A DNA stretch of 64,000 bases from CAWGUU01 sp963825765. Its GTDB lineage: Bacteria; Actinomycetota; Acidimicrobiia; Acidimicrobiales; AC-14. Made by a program: the position numbers and the translations under genes. This document shows positions 25,244-33,852 of this stretch, one piece after another (the stretch's first letter is position 1; the number at the start of each line of letters is the position of its first letter). The notes under the pieces were generated by a model, which was given only the letters and a program-made list of their open reading frames with translations, was not told the origin of the DNA and did no database searches. The stretch is taken from the NCBI GenBank assembly GCA_963825765.1, contig CAWGUU010000014.1, forward strand, positions 372,001 to 436,000, written 5' to 3'.

Positions 25244-27801
25244 TCGACAGGGCCGGCTGGCTGTCCTGGACCGAGGGCCTCGACGACGAGGCGGCCCGCA
25301 ACGCCCTCGTGATGCTCGTCTCCCTCGGCCTGGCCGAGGCGGTACCCGACTTCGTCACCGCCGGGGCGCTGGCGACCCTCCACGAGGGGCTCCCGTACAC
25401 CAGCCGCCTGCAGGTCTCAGCCGCCCACGACAGCCGGTGGGCCGTGCGGGAGCTGCTCGACGACGACCGGCTCGGCTCCGCGGTCGTCGTGGTCGACCGG
25501 CCAATCGGCTCCCTTCGCCGGCGGCCGTGGCGGTGGCCGCTGCGGATCTCCACCCTCGGCCTGCTCCCCGAACGGTTCGAGGCGGTTGGACGGGAGCTGG
25601 CGGCGGCGGCGAACCGGTTCCCGCCCGAGCTGGTCCAGCTGGCCCGCGCCGAGGACGAGCCCGGCGCCACCGACGTACTGATCGTGCCCGGCTCCCTCCA
25701 CGAGGCAACCGTCGCGGTGATCGGCTCGGGCGTGGTCGCCAACGCGGTGGTCGTGCTGGAGAAGGCCGACCGGCAGTGGGCGCTCACCCTGGCCCAGGCG
25801 GCGAGCATCAGGGCCGCGACGTCGGCCGGCGTGGTTGCGCTCGCCGATCCGTCGGGGCGCCGTCCGCTCGGCGACTCGCTGGGCCAGATCGTGTGGGAGA
25901 TGTCCCACGCGCAGCCGATCGACGTGGCCCTGACGCGCGCCTTCGACCGGCGAATCCTCGTCCTTGCCGAGGCCGACGCCCTCGACCGGTCGAAGCTGCA
26001 GGAGGTGGCCCGCCGGCTGGTGCGGGAGGTGGCCATGGCCGAGCCGCCGCCAACCGCCGAGCCGCCGCCGCCGTCGCCGCCGACGCGGGGAGGGGAGGTG
26101 GCGGAGGAGGCCGAGGCGGGGTTCCCAGAGGCAGGCCTGCTCGCCGACGCCGCCGAGGGGATGTTCCTGGGCGAGGTCCACGAGGCGTCGACCATCGCCG
26201 GCGCCGCGCCCCGGGTCGTCGAGGCGATCGAGGAGGCCGGCGGCGACCGTCGGCTGCAGGCCCTCGTCACCTCGCCCGGCGCCCAAGACAACACACTGCG
26301 GGAAGGTGCCGACCACGGCGTGATGGTGTGGATCGGTCCGGTCGAGGCCGGCGCCCTCGCCACCGACGTGGCCTTCCCCGACGAGGAGCTGCCGTGGGAC
26401 GAGGCCGAGGCCTTCCGGCTGACTGTGGTCTTCGCCCCCACGTCGCCGATCGCCGAGCCCCAGCGGGCCGAGCTGGAGCTGCGGCGCACCGGAGCGAGCC
26501 AGCGCGTCCCGTTCGTCTGGCGGGTCCCGGCGGGCCTGACGTCGGCGGAGGCGCGGATCGTCGTGCTGTTCCGCAACCGCGTCCTGCAGACGGCGGTCCT
26601 GAGTGGCGACGTCGGCGGTGAGCTGGTCCTGCGGGAGTGGGTCGGGCTGCGGCAACGGATGGGCGATCTCGACGACCGCCAGCCGTTCGACGCGGCCCTC
26701 GTCCTCAACCACGCCGCCGACGGCACCAAGCGCCTGATCGGCAACGCCGCCGGCCACGCCTCGGTCGCCGACGGCGCCGACATCACCCCCATCGCCGACC
26801 GGCTGGCGGCCAAGCTGGAGGGGGCGGTCGCGCTCAAGCGGCCCAAGAAGCTCGGGGCGGGTGCGGTCAAGCTGCTGGCCGAGCTGGCCATCGACGGCCA
26901 CGACCTGTTCGAGACGCTCGGCGAGAGCACGGCGGGCGTGGTGGCCGGCGCCCACCGCATCCAGATCGTGCGGATGCGCGCCGACTGGGTGTTCCCCCTC
27001 GAGATGACCTACGACCGGCCGGCACCGAAGCTGACGGCCAAGCTGTGCCCGACGTTCGAGGCGGGCGCCGCCTCCTGCACCGGCTGCCCCAACAACGGCT
27101 CGACCGACTTCGTCTGTCCCAACGGGTTCTGGGGCCTGAGCAAGTCGATCGAACGCCTGCACCTCGACCCCAAGGACGTGGACCAGGACGCCTCGGGGTT
27201 CCTCGTGGTGTTCGAGCCGACCCGGGGCCATCGCGACATCCCCGCCACGTCCGTCGCCTTCGCCGCCGCCAGCCAGGTGCCGGCTGCGGCCCAGGCCAAG
27301 GTGGTCGCCGCCCTGGCCGTCGGCGACGCCCACCCCGACACGTGGGACGCGTGGCAGGCGGCGTTGGCGGGCAAGGCGTTCGACCTGCTCGTGCTCCTGC
27401 CCCACACCGACTTCAGCCTGCCCAGCCTGTTCATCGGGAGCCAGGTCGAGCTGCGGCGAGGACAGATCGAGGCGCCGTTCGTCACCGGTGGCCACCCGGA
27501 CCTGAAGCCGATGGTGGTGCTCTTCGGGTGCGAGACGGCGGGGACGGGCAAGGATCCGGCCGGGTTCGCCATGCGGTTCATGACCAAGGGGGCGGCGGTG
27601 GTGTTCACCAGCCTGACCAAGCTGCTCGGGTCTCACGCCGCCGAGCTGGCCGAGCGGCTGGGTGTGCTGCTGCTCGACGACACTCGGGCCAAGATGCCCC
27701 TGGCCGAGCTGCTCACCCGGTTCAGGCAGGAGGCGGTGCGCAGCGGGCTGGTGGCGGCACTCGCTGTGGGAGCGTACGGCGACGCGGACTGGAGGGTCTG
27801 A
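25240..27801 (+). CDS. CHAT-domain (caspase-like) protein with cysteine cluster
   Basis: An 853-residue cytoplasmic protein. The C-terminal about 250 residues look like a CHAT peptidase: the predicted catalytic His is H722 in LLVLLPHTDFS and the Cys is C764 in VVLFGCETAGTG, followed by FTSLTKLLGSHAAELAERL. Just before it lies a four-cysteine motif, C603-x9-C613-x2-C616-x9-C626, joined to PNGFWGLSKSIERL, probably a metal site. The first about 60 residues are a small helical domain that might be an effector-associated domain; residues about 80-290 and 320-560 are mixed alpha/beta regions I do not recognise, split by a Pro-rich linker. It is flanked by the zinc-ribbon and MBL genes in one operon. 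CHAT proteases act in bacterial conflict systems; that role here is inference. Confidence 0.8.
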   Translation: MIDRAGWLSWTEGLDDEAARNALVMLVSLGLAEAVPDFVTAGALATLHEGLPYTSRLQVSAAHDSRWAVRELLDDDRLGSAVVVVDRPIGSLRRRPWRWPLRISTLGLLPERFEAVGRELAAAANRFPPELVQLARAEDEPGATDVLIVPGSLHEATVAVIGSGVVANAVVVLEKADRQWALTLAQAASIRAATSAGVVALADPSGRRPLGDSLGQIVWEMSHAQPIDVALTRAFDRRILVLAEADALDRSKLQEVARRLVREVAMAEPPPTAEPPPPSPPTRGGEVAEEAEAGFPEAGLLADAAEGMFLGEVHEASTIAGAAPRVVEAIEEAGGDRRLQALVTSPGAQDNTLREGADHGVMVWIGPVEAGALATDVAFPDEELPWDEAEAFRLTVVFAPTSPIAEPQRAELELRRTGASQRVPFVWRVPAGLTSAEARIVVLFRNRVLQTAVLSGDVGGELVLREWVGLRQRMGDLDDRQPFDAALVLNHAADGTKRLIGNAAGHASVADGADITPIADRLAAKLEGAVALKRPKKLGAGAVKLLAELAIDGHDLFETLGESTAGVVAGAHRIQIVRMRADWVFPLEMTYDRPAPKLTAKLCPTFEAGAASCTGCPNNGSTDFVCPNGFWGLSKSIERLHLDPKDVDQDASGFLVVFEPTRGHRDIPATSVAFAAASQVPAAAQAKVVAALAVGDAHPDTWDAWQAALAGKAFDLLVLLPHTDFSLPSLFIGSQVELRRGQIEAPFVTGGHPDLKPMVVLFGCETAGTGKDPAGFAMRFMTKGAAVVFTSLTKLLGSHAAELAERLGVLLLDDTRAKMPLAELLTRFRQEAVRSGLVAALAVGAYGDADWRV

Positions 27802-27803
27802 AC

Positions 27804-28862
27804 ATGTTCTCGATCGAGATGTTGCCGGCCGAGCGGGGCGACTGCCTGTGGCTCACCTACGGCGCGGAGGACGACCTGCGGCACGTGATCATCGACGCCG
27901 GCCCCAGCCAGACGCAGACGGTCGTCGTGCCGGAGCTGCGGCGGCGCATCAAAGATCTGGGTGCGAAGGCCAACTGCGTCGAGCTCCTGGTGATCAGCCA
28001 CGTCGACCGCGACCACATCCAGGGCGTCGTGCAGCTGCTGGCGCCGGCCACGAGCAACCGGTTCTTCCGCGACATCTGGTTCAACGGCTTCCACCACCTC
28101 GGCGCCCTCGGGGCCGTCGAGGGCGAGCAGCTGACCACCGAGCTGAACCGGGACAAGGCCCGCTGGAACAAGGCGTTCGCTGGCCACGCCGTCGTGGTCC
28201 CTCCGGAGGGGCCGCTGCCAGTGGTGACCCTCCCCGGTGGGCTGAAGATCACCCTGCTGTCTCCGTCGCCGGCCAAGCTGGCGAAGATGATCCCCCGGTG
28301 GGAGAAGGAAGTCATCCGGGCCGGCCTGGTGCCGGGCAAGGGGGCGCCGCCGCCGCGGAAGCTGGTCGAGGACGGTGTCCTGGGCGCTCCCACACTGGAG
28401 GAGCTGGCGGCGTCGAAGTTCGTCTCGGACCCCGAACCGCCCAACGGTTCGAGCATCGCCTTCCTGGCCGAGTTCGAGGGGAAACGGGCGCTGTTGGGTG
28501 CCGACGCCCACATGAAGGAGGTCATCGGGGCTCTGAAGCGGCTGGGCACGGACCCGTTGAAGCTGGACGCCGTCAAGCTGCCCCACCACGGGTCGCGCAA
28601 GAACCTGAACGTGGAGTTCGTGTCGATGGTGCGGTGCCGGAACTGGCTGTTCTCCTCGAACGGGGCCCAGTTCAGTCACCCCAACCCGGAGACGATCGCC
28701 CGAGTCGTGTGCAACCAGCCGGCCAAGCCCACGCTGCACTTCAACTACGTGAGCGAGTTCACCGCCCCGTGGAAGACCCATCCCGAGAAGAACAGGTACA
28801 AGGCCGTCTATCCCAAGAAAGTCGGCGGCGCGCAGCAGGAGGGTCTCGTCGTCACGCTGTGA
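27804..28862 (+). CDS. ComEC-type metallo-beta-lactamase-fold hydrolase (CHAT operon, third gene)
   Basis: A 352-residue soluble MBL-fold protein. The metal motif is SHVDRDH (H66, D68, D70, H71), in which Asp replaces the second His of the usual HxHxDH, as often seen in ComEC/Rec2-related MBLs. LGADAH supplies D234, and VKLPHHGSRKN (H261, H262) is the other hallmark of that branch. Unlike ComEC it has no membrane helices. The start is 2 bp after the CHAT stop, so co-expression is near certain. It may be a nuclease or phosphodiesterase effector activated with, or by, the CHAT protease; this is inference. Confidence 0.85.
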   Translation: MFSIEMLPAERGDCLWLTYGAEDDLRHVIIDAGPSQTQTVVVPELRRRIKDLGAKANCVELLVISHVDRDHIQGVVQLLAPATSNRFFRDIWFNGFHHLGALGAVEGEQLTTELNRDKARWNKAFAGHAVVVPPEGPLPVVTLPGGLKITLLSPSPAKLAKMIPRWEKEVIRAGLVPGKGAPPPRKLVEDGVLGAPTLEELAASKFVSDPEPPNGSSIAFLAEFEGKRALLGADAHMKEVIGALKRLGTDPLKLDAVKLPHHGSRKNLNVEFVSMVRCRNWLFSSNGAQFSHPNPETIARVVCNQPAKPTLHFNYVSEFTAPWKTHPEKNRYKAVYPKKVGGAQQEGLVVTL

Positions 28863-28882
28863 CGTAGAGAGGATTATCCAGT

Positions 28883-29133
28883 GAGATCAGCGAGCTCGTC
28901 GGTGACATCGGCCAGCCGAATGTCGTTCGAGCTCGACGCAGGGCCATCGCGCGCGACAAGACGTGGTACCTGATGGGCTGCTCTCTCCGGCCGACGCACT
29001 GAGATTGTCCGGGCTCACTCCCGTGGAGTTCATCCGGCGCGTACGGACAGGACGCCTTCAGCCCGTTGACGCCGCTGGTGGTCATTTCGCGTTCCGAGAG
29101 GAAGACCTCCAGCACCTCCGAACGACCCCGTAG
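28883..29133 (+). pseudogene. Remnant of a small HTH/excisionase-like gene
   Basis: One frame reads EISELVGDIGQPNVVRARRR and continues to TWYLMG; after a one-base shift near 28978 the next frame continues with LSPADALRLSGLTPVEFI and ends in GHFAFREEDLQHLRTTP before TAG at 29131. The second part resembles the MerR/excisionase pattern of an HTH followed by F-R-x-E-D-L. It is consistent with a decayed antitoxin or excisionase. Low confidence, by pattern only. Confidence 0.3.
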
Positions 29134-29143
29134 CCCACGAGTC

Positions 29144-29317
29144 ATGGCGGACCCGGAGCGGCCCATCCGGTTTACTCTCGACGAAGGCGCCGCGCTGATA
29201 GAGGACTAGATGCGGATCGCAGACGACCTACTCGCCGGAGGCGATGAGGTGAACGGGTTCCTGGTGGATCAAGTCGTGAATCGCATACTCGATCGAGCCT
29301 TCGGGAACGAGCCATGA
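29144..29317 (+). pseudogene. Small ORF interrupted by an in-frame stop
   Basis: ATG 29144 opens MADPERPIRFTLDEGAALIE, then D and a TAG at 29207. An ATG follows directly in the same frame and encodes a further 35 residues (MRIADDLLAGGDEVNGFLVD and onward) to TGA at 29315. Read through, it would be a 56-residue acidic protein of antitoxin-like size. No family recognised. Confidence 0.25.
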
Positions 29318-29708
29318 GATTCCGTCGGTAAGACCGGCGACGCAAGGTACGCAGATTCTCTGACCCCATCGGCGCGGAAGTCCTCAGTGGCCCATCGCAC
29401 GCCGGGAGCGCCGTCGTGCACGCGACAGGAGACGGCGCGACCTTTGCCAACAGCCTCGCCGCGCTGCGTCCGTAGCACCGCTCCCCACGTCGGCGGTTGG
29501 AGACGCTGTCGCCTCGGACCGGCCGGGTGTCTCGGGCAGGAATGGACGGGGCGCCAACCCGCCCCGAACGACGGCTACGAACAATGGTGGGCGAGGACTT
29601 CCGGCGTCGGCCAGTGCACTACCGGCAATGTCGGATGGGTCGGCCACCCTCGACCCGAGAGTCGGGCCGGTTCGGAGCACCTGGCGTCCTGCGAGTGCAG
29701 GCTCGACT

Positions 29709-30314
29709 CTACTCCTCGGCGGGGTGGGTTCCAGGCAGGTAGTCGCGGAACTCCTCCATGGCCTTCCACTCGGGCTCCGGTGGCTGATGGCCGGGGGCAG
29801 GAGCGAACACGGACAGTTGGTCGAGCACCATGCGGTGGATGTACCTCGGGCAATTGGGAAACGCACGTACGACCGTGATGCGGACCACGGCCTGAGCGCC
29901 CTCCCACGTCGACAGCAGGGGGTCGGCGTCGGCCACCGACGCCGTCCCATGGACCCGCAGCCGGTCCGGCTGCTGGAAGTTCACGAACAGCAGGGCGACG
30001 CGGTCGTTGACCACGATATTGCCGAGCGATCGGAACATGCCGTTGCCGTCGTAGGACGGGAAGGCGATCGTGCGGCGGTCGAGGCAGCGGACGAAGCCGG
30101 GCCGGCCGCCCTTGTAGGACACGTCGGGCCACCCCTCACCGTCTGCCGTCGCCAGGAAGAACATGGAGCTCGCTTCGATGAAGGCGACGTCCCCGTCGGA
30201 CAGGACGGCATGCACCGTGACCTGTTCCAGCCGGTCGGCGATACGACGGCTGTCGAATCGGTCCTGAAGCTTGCGGTGACCGTCGTTGTACATGGCCCAA
30301 CACTGCGCTGCCAT
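29709..30314 (-). CDS. Pyridoxamine 5'-phosphate oxidase-family (FMN-binding split-barrel) protein
   Basis: A protein of about 201 residues with the PPOX split-barrel pattern: FFLATADGEGWPDVSYKGG, TIAFPSYDGNGMFRSLGN and ALLFVNFQQPDRLRVHG. It probably binds FMN or F420 and reduces or binds a small molecule; the substrate is unknown. I chose the ATG at 30314; another at 30293 is equally possible, as no clear ribosome site stands before either. It is isolated, with non-coding sequence on both sides, inside the accessory region. It is not closely similar to the PPOX protein at 33.2 kb. Confidence 0.78.
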   Translation of the reverse strand: MAAQCWAMYNDGHRKLQDRFDSRRIADRLEQVTVHAVLSDGDVAFIEASSMFFLATADGEGWPDVSYKGGRPGFVRCLDRRTIAFPSYDGNGMFRSLGNIVVNDRVALLFVNFQQPDRLRVHGTASVADADPLLSTWEGAQAVVRITVVRAFPNCPRYIHRMVLDQLSVFAPAPGHQPPEPEWKAMEEFRDYLPGTHPAEE

Positions 30315-30821
30315 CGCGACGGGCGCAAGGGCCCCGCCAGGTCGTCGGCGATGACCATGAGGACCCGCCGTCGTAGGTCTGCGCTCCTGACCGAGCCCGA
30401 CGCGAAAACAGTCGTCCGTGGCCATTTCTGGACTCGTCATCGCCTTCGTGCCCGCTCCGGACCGGCATTGAGCTGGCCATTGACAAACGCTGGGACAGAT
30501 GGGGGTCGGTCGGCGGGACACTGGGCGTCGTTGGGAGCGCCCAGTCGGGGGTCGCCGACAGAGCAGGTGCTCGGGCGCCTCGCCGTGTCGCTCACCGCCG
30601 TTGGCTACTACCGAATCTCCGCTGGAAAGTCGCACGTTCTGGGACACTCTGGCGCACACCGCGCCGTCGTTCTGGGCGGCCGGAGCGGCGCCCTGCGCCC
30701 CAAGATGCTCGCGGCCGCGAGCGCCTCCCACCGGCACATTGAGGGCAGGCGGGTGCCGCGGGAGGCCAGTCTTCAAGCGGCCGTCGACCGGTGCAACGGC
30801 GATGTCGGATCAGGGCGACGG
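30315..30821. other. 507-bp intergenic region, nothing recognised
   Basis: It lies between the PPOX start and the end of the XRE-cupin gene, both on the minus strand. Open frames here are rich in Arg/Pro/Ser and look like chance frames of GC-rich DNA. I see no tRNA, repeat or clear promoter beyond what must serve the PPOX gene. Confidence 0.4.
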
Positions 30822-31412
30822 TTACGTCGTCTTCGTCGGCGGCTGGCCACCGCCCTCGCGGTGGACGTGGGCGCGCTCGCCATCGCGGTCGAAGATCATG
30901 ATGAGTTCGGCTGCGCCGTCGATGGCTGTGATGGCGTGCGGCGTCATCGTCGCGAACTCGGCAGCCTCGCCGGTCTCGACGGTGATTTCGCGCTCGCCGA
31001 GCGACAAGCGCACCCGCCCCTCGATGACAAAGAACCAGTCGTGACCGGGATGGACGCGCAGCTCTGCGGCGCGACGGGTCGGTTCGAGTCGCATCTTGAC
31101 GGCGATCGTGCTGCCCGTTGGTCGGCTCAGCATCCAGGTCGTGCGCTTCCCGGAGCTGTTCGGCACCGGCCGGATCACCACGTCGTCGTCACTGCGCACG
31201 TCTAGAAGGGCATCGAGGTCGACTTGGAGGGCTGCTGCGAGTGGCAGCAGTACGTCGAGGCTGATCGTCCGCTTGCCGGTCTCGACCCGGCTGATCGTGG
31301 ACGGACTGAGGTTGGTACGGGCGGCGAGTTCGTCGAGCGACAGGCCCAGCGTGTTCCGGAGGCTCCGGAGCCGCGTGCGCACCACCCGCTCGATCTCGTT
31401 CAGTTCGGCCAT
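30822..31412 (-). CDS. XRE-family regulator with cupin domain
   Basis: A 196-residue transcription factor. Residues about 8-62 are an XRE helix-turn-helix (LRNTLGLSLDELAARTNLSP then STISRVETGKR), and residues about 95-180 are a small-molecule-sensing cupin (RVHPGHDWFFVIEGRVRLS, ETGEAAEF). I chose the ATG at 31412, from which the HTH follows directly. It is divergent from the oxidoreductase-methyltransferase gene across a 75-bp gap holding the palindrome TTGCGGATATCGCAA. It is likely an autoregulator and controls the divergent gene. Confidence 0.88.
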   Translation of the reverse strand: MAELNEIERVVRTRLRSLRNTLGLSLDELAARTNLSPSTISRVETGKRTISLDVLLPLAAALQVDLDALLDVRSDDDVVIRPVPNSSGKRTTWMLSRPTGSTIAVKMRLEPTRRAAELRVHPGHDWFFVIEGRVRLSLGEREITVETGEAAEFATMTPHAITAIDGAAELIMIFDRDGERAHVHREGGGQPPTKTT

Positions 31413-31431
31413 CACTTCGTCATCCGTTCCC

Positions 31432-31446
31432 TTGCGGATATCGCAA
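31432..31446. promoter_or_regulatory. Candidate operator palindrome for the XRE-cupin regulator
   Basis: TTGCG-GATAT-CGCAA is a 5-5-5 inverted repeat with perfect arms in the divergent gap. It stands 7 nt upstream of the -35-like TTGCAT of the oxidoreductase-methyltransferase promoter, well placed for control of both genes. Confidence 0.5.
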
Positions 31447-31452
31447 ACTGTC

Positions 31453-31487
31453 TTGCATTTCTTCGCCTGGACCGTATCGTCAAATCC
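31453..31487 (+). promoter_or_regulatory. Leaderless promoter of the oxidoreductase-methyltransferase gene
   Basis: TTGCAT at 31453-31458 and TATCGT at 31475-31480 are spaced by 16 nt. TATCGT is 7 nt from the ATG at 31488, so transcription should begin at the start codon. Confidence 0.55.
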
Positions 31488-33077
31488 ATGAGCGAACACG
31501 CACCTCGCGTCGTCGAACGCCACTGCGACGTCGCCGTCATCGGCGGTTCAGCCGCCGGCCTCGCCGCCGCACTCCAACTCGCGCGCCAGCGTCGGTCGGT
31601 GATCGTCGTCGACTCCGGCGAGCCACGCAACGCACCCGCCGCCCACATGCACAGCTACCTCGGTCACGAGGGACTTCCGCCGTCGGAGTTCGCCGCGATC
31701 GGTCGCGACGAGGTCCGCAGCTACGGGGGTGAGGTCATCGCCGGTCGCGCCGTCGACGTGACCCGCACCGACGACGACCGCTTCCGTGTCGGGCTCACCG
31801 GTGGCCATTCGCTCGTGGCCCGACGAGTGCTTGCCGCCACCGGTCTCGTCGACGAGCTCCCCGACATCGACGGTGTTGCCGAGCACTGGGGCCGCGACGT
31901 CATCCACTGCCCGTTCTGTCACGGTTTCGAGGTCCGCGACCGGCGCATCGTCCAGATCGTCACCCACCCAATGGGGCTTCATCCCGCCGGGTTGTTCCGC
32001 CAACTGAGTAGCCGGTTCACGCTGGTTCTGCATGACGGCGTCGACGCCGACAGCGCCGAGGTCGAGGCCCTGCGCGTCGCCGGGGTGAAGGTCGTCGACG
32101 GGACCGTCCAGCGCGTCGTCACGGGTGACGACGGCCGCGTTGCGGCCATCTTGTTGGCCGATGGCAACCGCATCGACGCCGACGCAGTCGTGATCGGCCC
32201 TCGGTTCAGGGTGCGCACCGAACCGTTCGCCTCACTCGGCCTGAAGCCGGCGGAGCACCCGAACGGGCTCGGGGACTACGTCGAGACGGACGCGACCGGT
32301 GAAACCGCCATACCGGGCCTGTACTCCGCCGGCAACGTGACCGATCCGACCCAACAGGTGTTGCAGGCCGCAGCCGCCGGTAGCCGGATTGGCGGGATGA
32401 TCAGCTTCAGCCTCGCCCACGACGACATCGCAGCCGCAGCGCGACCGTCCGCCAACGAGATCGACTGGGACCACCGCTACCGCGGCGACCAGATGTGGAG
32501 CGGGAACCCGAACGGCAGCCTCGTCGCCGAGATCAGCGGCCTAGCCCCTGGTCGCGCCCTGGACGTGGGGGCGGGCGAGGGAGGCGACGTCATCTGGCTC
32601 GCCGATCAGGGCTGGCAGGTGACGGCGAGCGACATCTCAGAGCGAGCGCTGGACCGGGTCCACGCCGAGGCCGAGCGCCGCGGTCTGCGCGTCGAGAGCC
32701 ATCACGCGGACGCCAATGCGCTCGATGCCTTCGAGCCTGGAGCTTTCGACCTCGTGTCGGCGCACTACGCGTCGATCCCGCGCACCCCGGACGGCCGCGG
32801 TGTCCGCAACCTGATGGACGCGGTCGCTAGCGGTGGCACGCTGCTCGTGGTCAGCCACGACCTTGAGCCGATGCGCGCGCCGAGCGACACGCTGGCCCAC
32901 AGCCGACCATTCGACCCGGACGCGTACGTGGCGGTCGACGAGATCGCGGCTGCGCTCGCGCAGTCATCGGACTGGACTATCGACATTCACGAGAAACGGC
33001 CCCGTCCCGCTGGCGCCGCCACCGCTGCGATCCACGTCGATGACATCGTGCTGCGTGCCCGCCATCGCGCCAGCTGA
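31488..33077 (+). CDS. Thioredoxin-reductase-like flavoprotein fused to a class I methyltransferase
   Basis: A 529-residue bifunctional protein. Residues 1-320 are an FAD oxidoreductase: VAVIGGSAAGLAAALQLARQ near the N-terminus, redox pair C141/C144 in CPFCHGFE and a final FAD motif GLYSAGNVTDPTQQ. Where thioredoxin reductases have a GxGxxA NADPH motif, this protein has VTHPMGLHPAGLF, so NADPH use is doubtful and a GliT/HlmI-like dithiol oxidase role is possible. Residues about 350-529 are an AdoMet methyltransferase (ALDVGAGEGGDVIWLADQGW). Similar fusions are annotated in other actinobacteria. A role in oxidising and S-methylating dithiols or xenobiotics is inference. Confidence 0.88.
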   Translation: MSEHAPRVVERHCDVAVIGGSAAGLAAALQLARQRRSVIVVDSGEPRNAPAAHMHSYLGHEGLPPSEFAAIGRDEVRSYGGEVIAGRAVDVTRTDDDRFRVGLTGGHSLVARRVLAATGLVDELPDIDGVAEHWGRDVIHCPFCHGFEVRDRRIVQIVTHPMGLHPAGLFRQLSSRFTLVLHDGVDADSAEVEALRVAGVKVVDGTVQRVVTGDDGRVAAILLADGNRIDADAVVIGPRFRVRTEPFASLGLKPAEHPNGLGDYVETDATGETAIPGLYSAGNVTDPTQQVLQAAAAGSRIGGMISFSLAHDDIAAAARPSANEIDWDHRYRGDQMWSGNPNGSLVAEISGLAPGRALDVGAGEGGDVIWLADQGWQVTASDISERALDRVHAEAERRGLRVESHHADANALDAFEPGAFDLVSAHYASIPRTPDGRGVRNLMDAVASGGTLLVVSHDLEPMRAPSDTLAHSRPFDPDAYVAVDEIAAALAQSSDWTIDIHEKRPRPAGAATAAIHVDDIVLRARHRAS

Positions 33078-33220
33078 CGAGATACGCCGCACTGTCTCAT
33101 AACGCCGGCCCGGAGTCGCGCCCTCCGCTCCGTCGTGAGCATCGGTTAGGTCCACACGGAGGTTCTCCCGAATCGGCCTTCACTTTTCGGGCATCCGAGC
33201 CGACGCGAAACAGTGTGGGC

Positions 33221-33640
33221 ATGGCCTTCACCAACGAGGAGCTCGATTATCTCCGATCCCAACCGCTGGCCCGCCTGGCCACCGTCGCCCCGGACGGCCA
33301 GCCCGATGTCACCCCGGTCGCCCTGGAGGTTGAGGGCACGACCCTGTGGGTATGCGGGGCGGGCGAGGCGGTGCTGCGCACACGCAAGATCCGCAACATC
33401 AGTGCCGGCCACCGTCGGGTCGCGCTCGTGGTCGACGACCTGCCGTCTTTCGAGCCGTTCGTCGCCCGGGGCATCCGGATCTACGGGACAGCGGAAGACC
33501 CAATCGACCGCGTCGGCATGGTCGGCCCTGGCCACTACGTCCGAGTGACGCCGACGATCTCGTGGAGCTGGAACCTCGAGGGCGCTCCCGTCGGTGACAC
33601 CTGGTACGAGGCCCGCCGCACCGTCCACCAGCGAGCGTGA
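33221..33640 (+). CDS. PPOX-class F420-dependent-type flavoprotein
   Basis: A 139-residue split-barrel protein of the class often annotated as PPOX F420-dependent. It begins FTNEELDYLRSQPLARLATV, with APDGQPDVTPVALEVEG and RKIRNISAGHRRVALVVDDL, matching the short MSMEG_5819-like family. It probably binds F420 or FMN and acts on a small molecule. ATG 33221 is used; GTG 33215 is also possible. F420 could be supplied by the cofD-cofE pathway in this window. Confidence 0.85.
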   Translation: MAFTNEELDYLRSQPLARLATVAPDGQPDVTPVALEVEGTTLWVCGAGEAVLRTRKIRNISAGHRRVALVVDDLPSFEPFVARGIRIYGTAEDPIDRVGMVGPGHYVRVTPTISWSWNLEGAPVGDTWYEARRTVHQRA

Positions 33641-33852
33641 TTGGCGCCAGCGCCGGAGAAGGGTAGGCGTTCTAATCGACATCCGGCCGCCGGAGGGGCG
33701 ATCGCCTCAGCGGCCGTCCCATAAGCCCGGGGTCCCTCCGCTGGCGTGGTGTCCTCTATCGCCGGCTCGATGTCTCGCTCGCAAAGGTCTGGCAGCTGCC
33801 GCTGATCGCTCCAGCATGCGCGCCCAGATCCGTCGTTATACGGGTGATCCTG

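Larger units (their letters stand above)
28863..29708. other. 846-bp region with only decayed coding remnants
   Basis: Between the MBL gene and the PPOX gene I find no intact gene. Two short stretches look like broken genes (28883-29133 and 29144-29317, listed separately). From about 29320 to 29708 I see no convincing coding signal on either strand and no tRNA. The sequence is less uniformly GC-rich at codon third positions than the flanks, which suits an integration hot spot or old insertion debris. Confidence 0.5.

Noticed and set aside
24120..26960. 946-codon minus-strand frame over the zinc-ribbon and CHAT genes
   Set aside because: Ser/Arg/Thr-rich shadow; the plus-strand genes have overlapping starts and stops, zinc-ribbon and CHAT motifs.
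29384..29950. 188-codon minus-strand frame upstream of the PPOX stop
   Set aside because: It overlaps the PPOX gene in another frame and is Arg/Pro/Ser-rich with no motif.
33641..33852. Third recombinase gene expected in tnpA-tnpB-tnpC-type triplets
   Set aside because: The 212 bp downstream of the second recombinase hold no frame resembling the small third protein.
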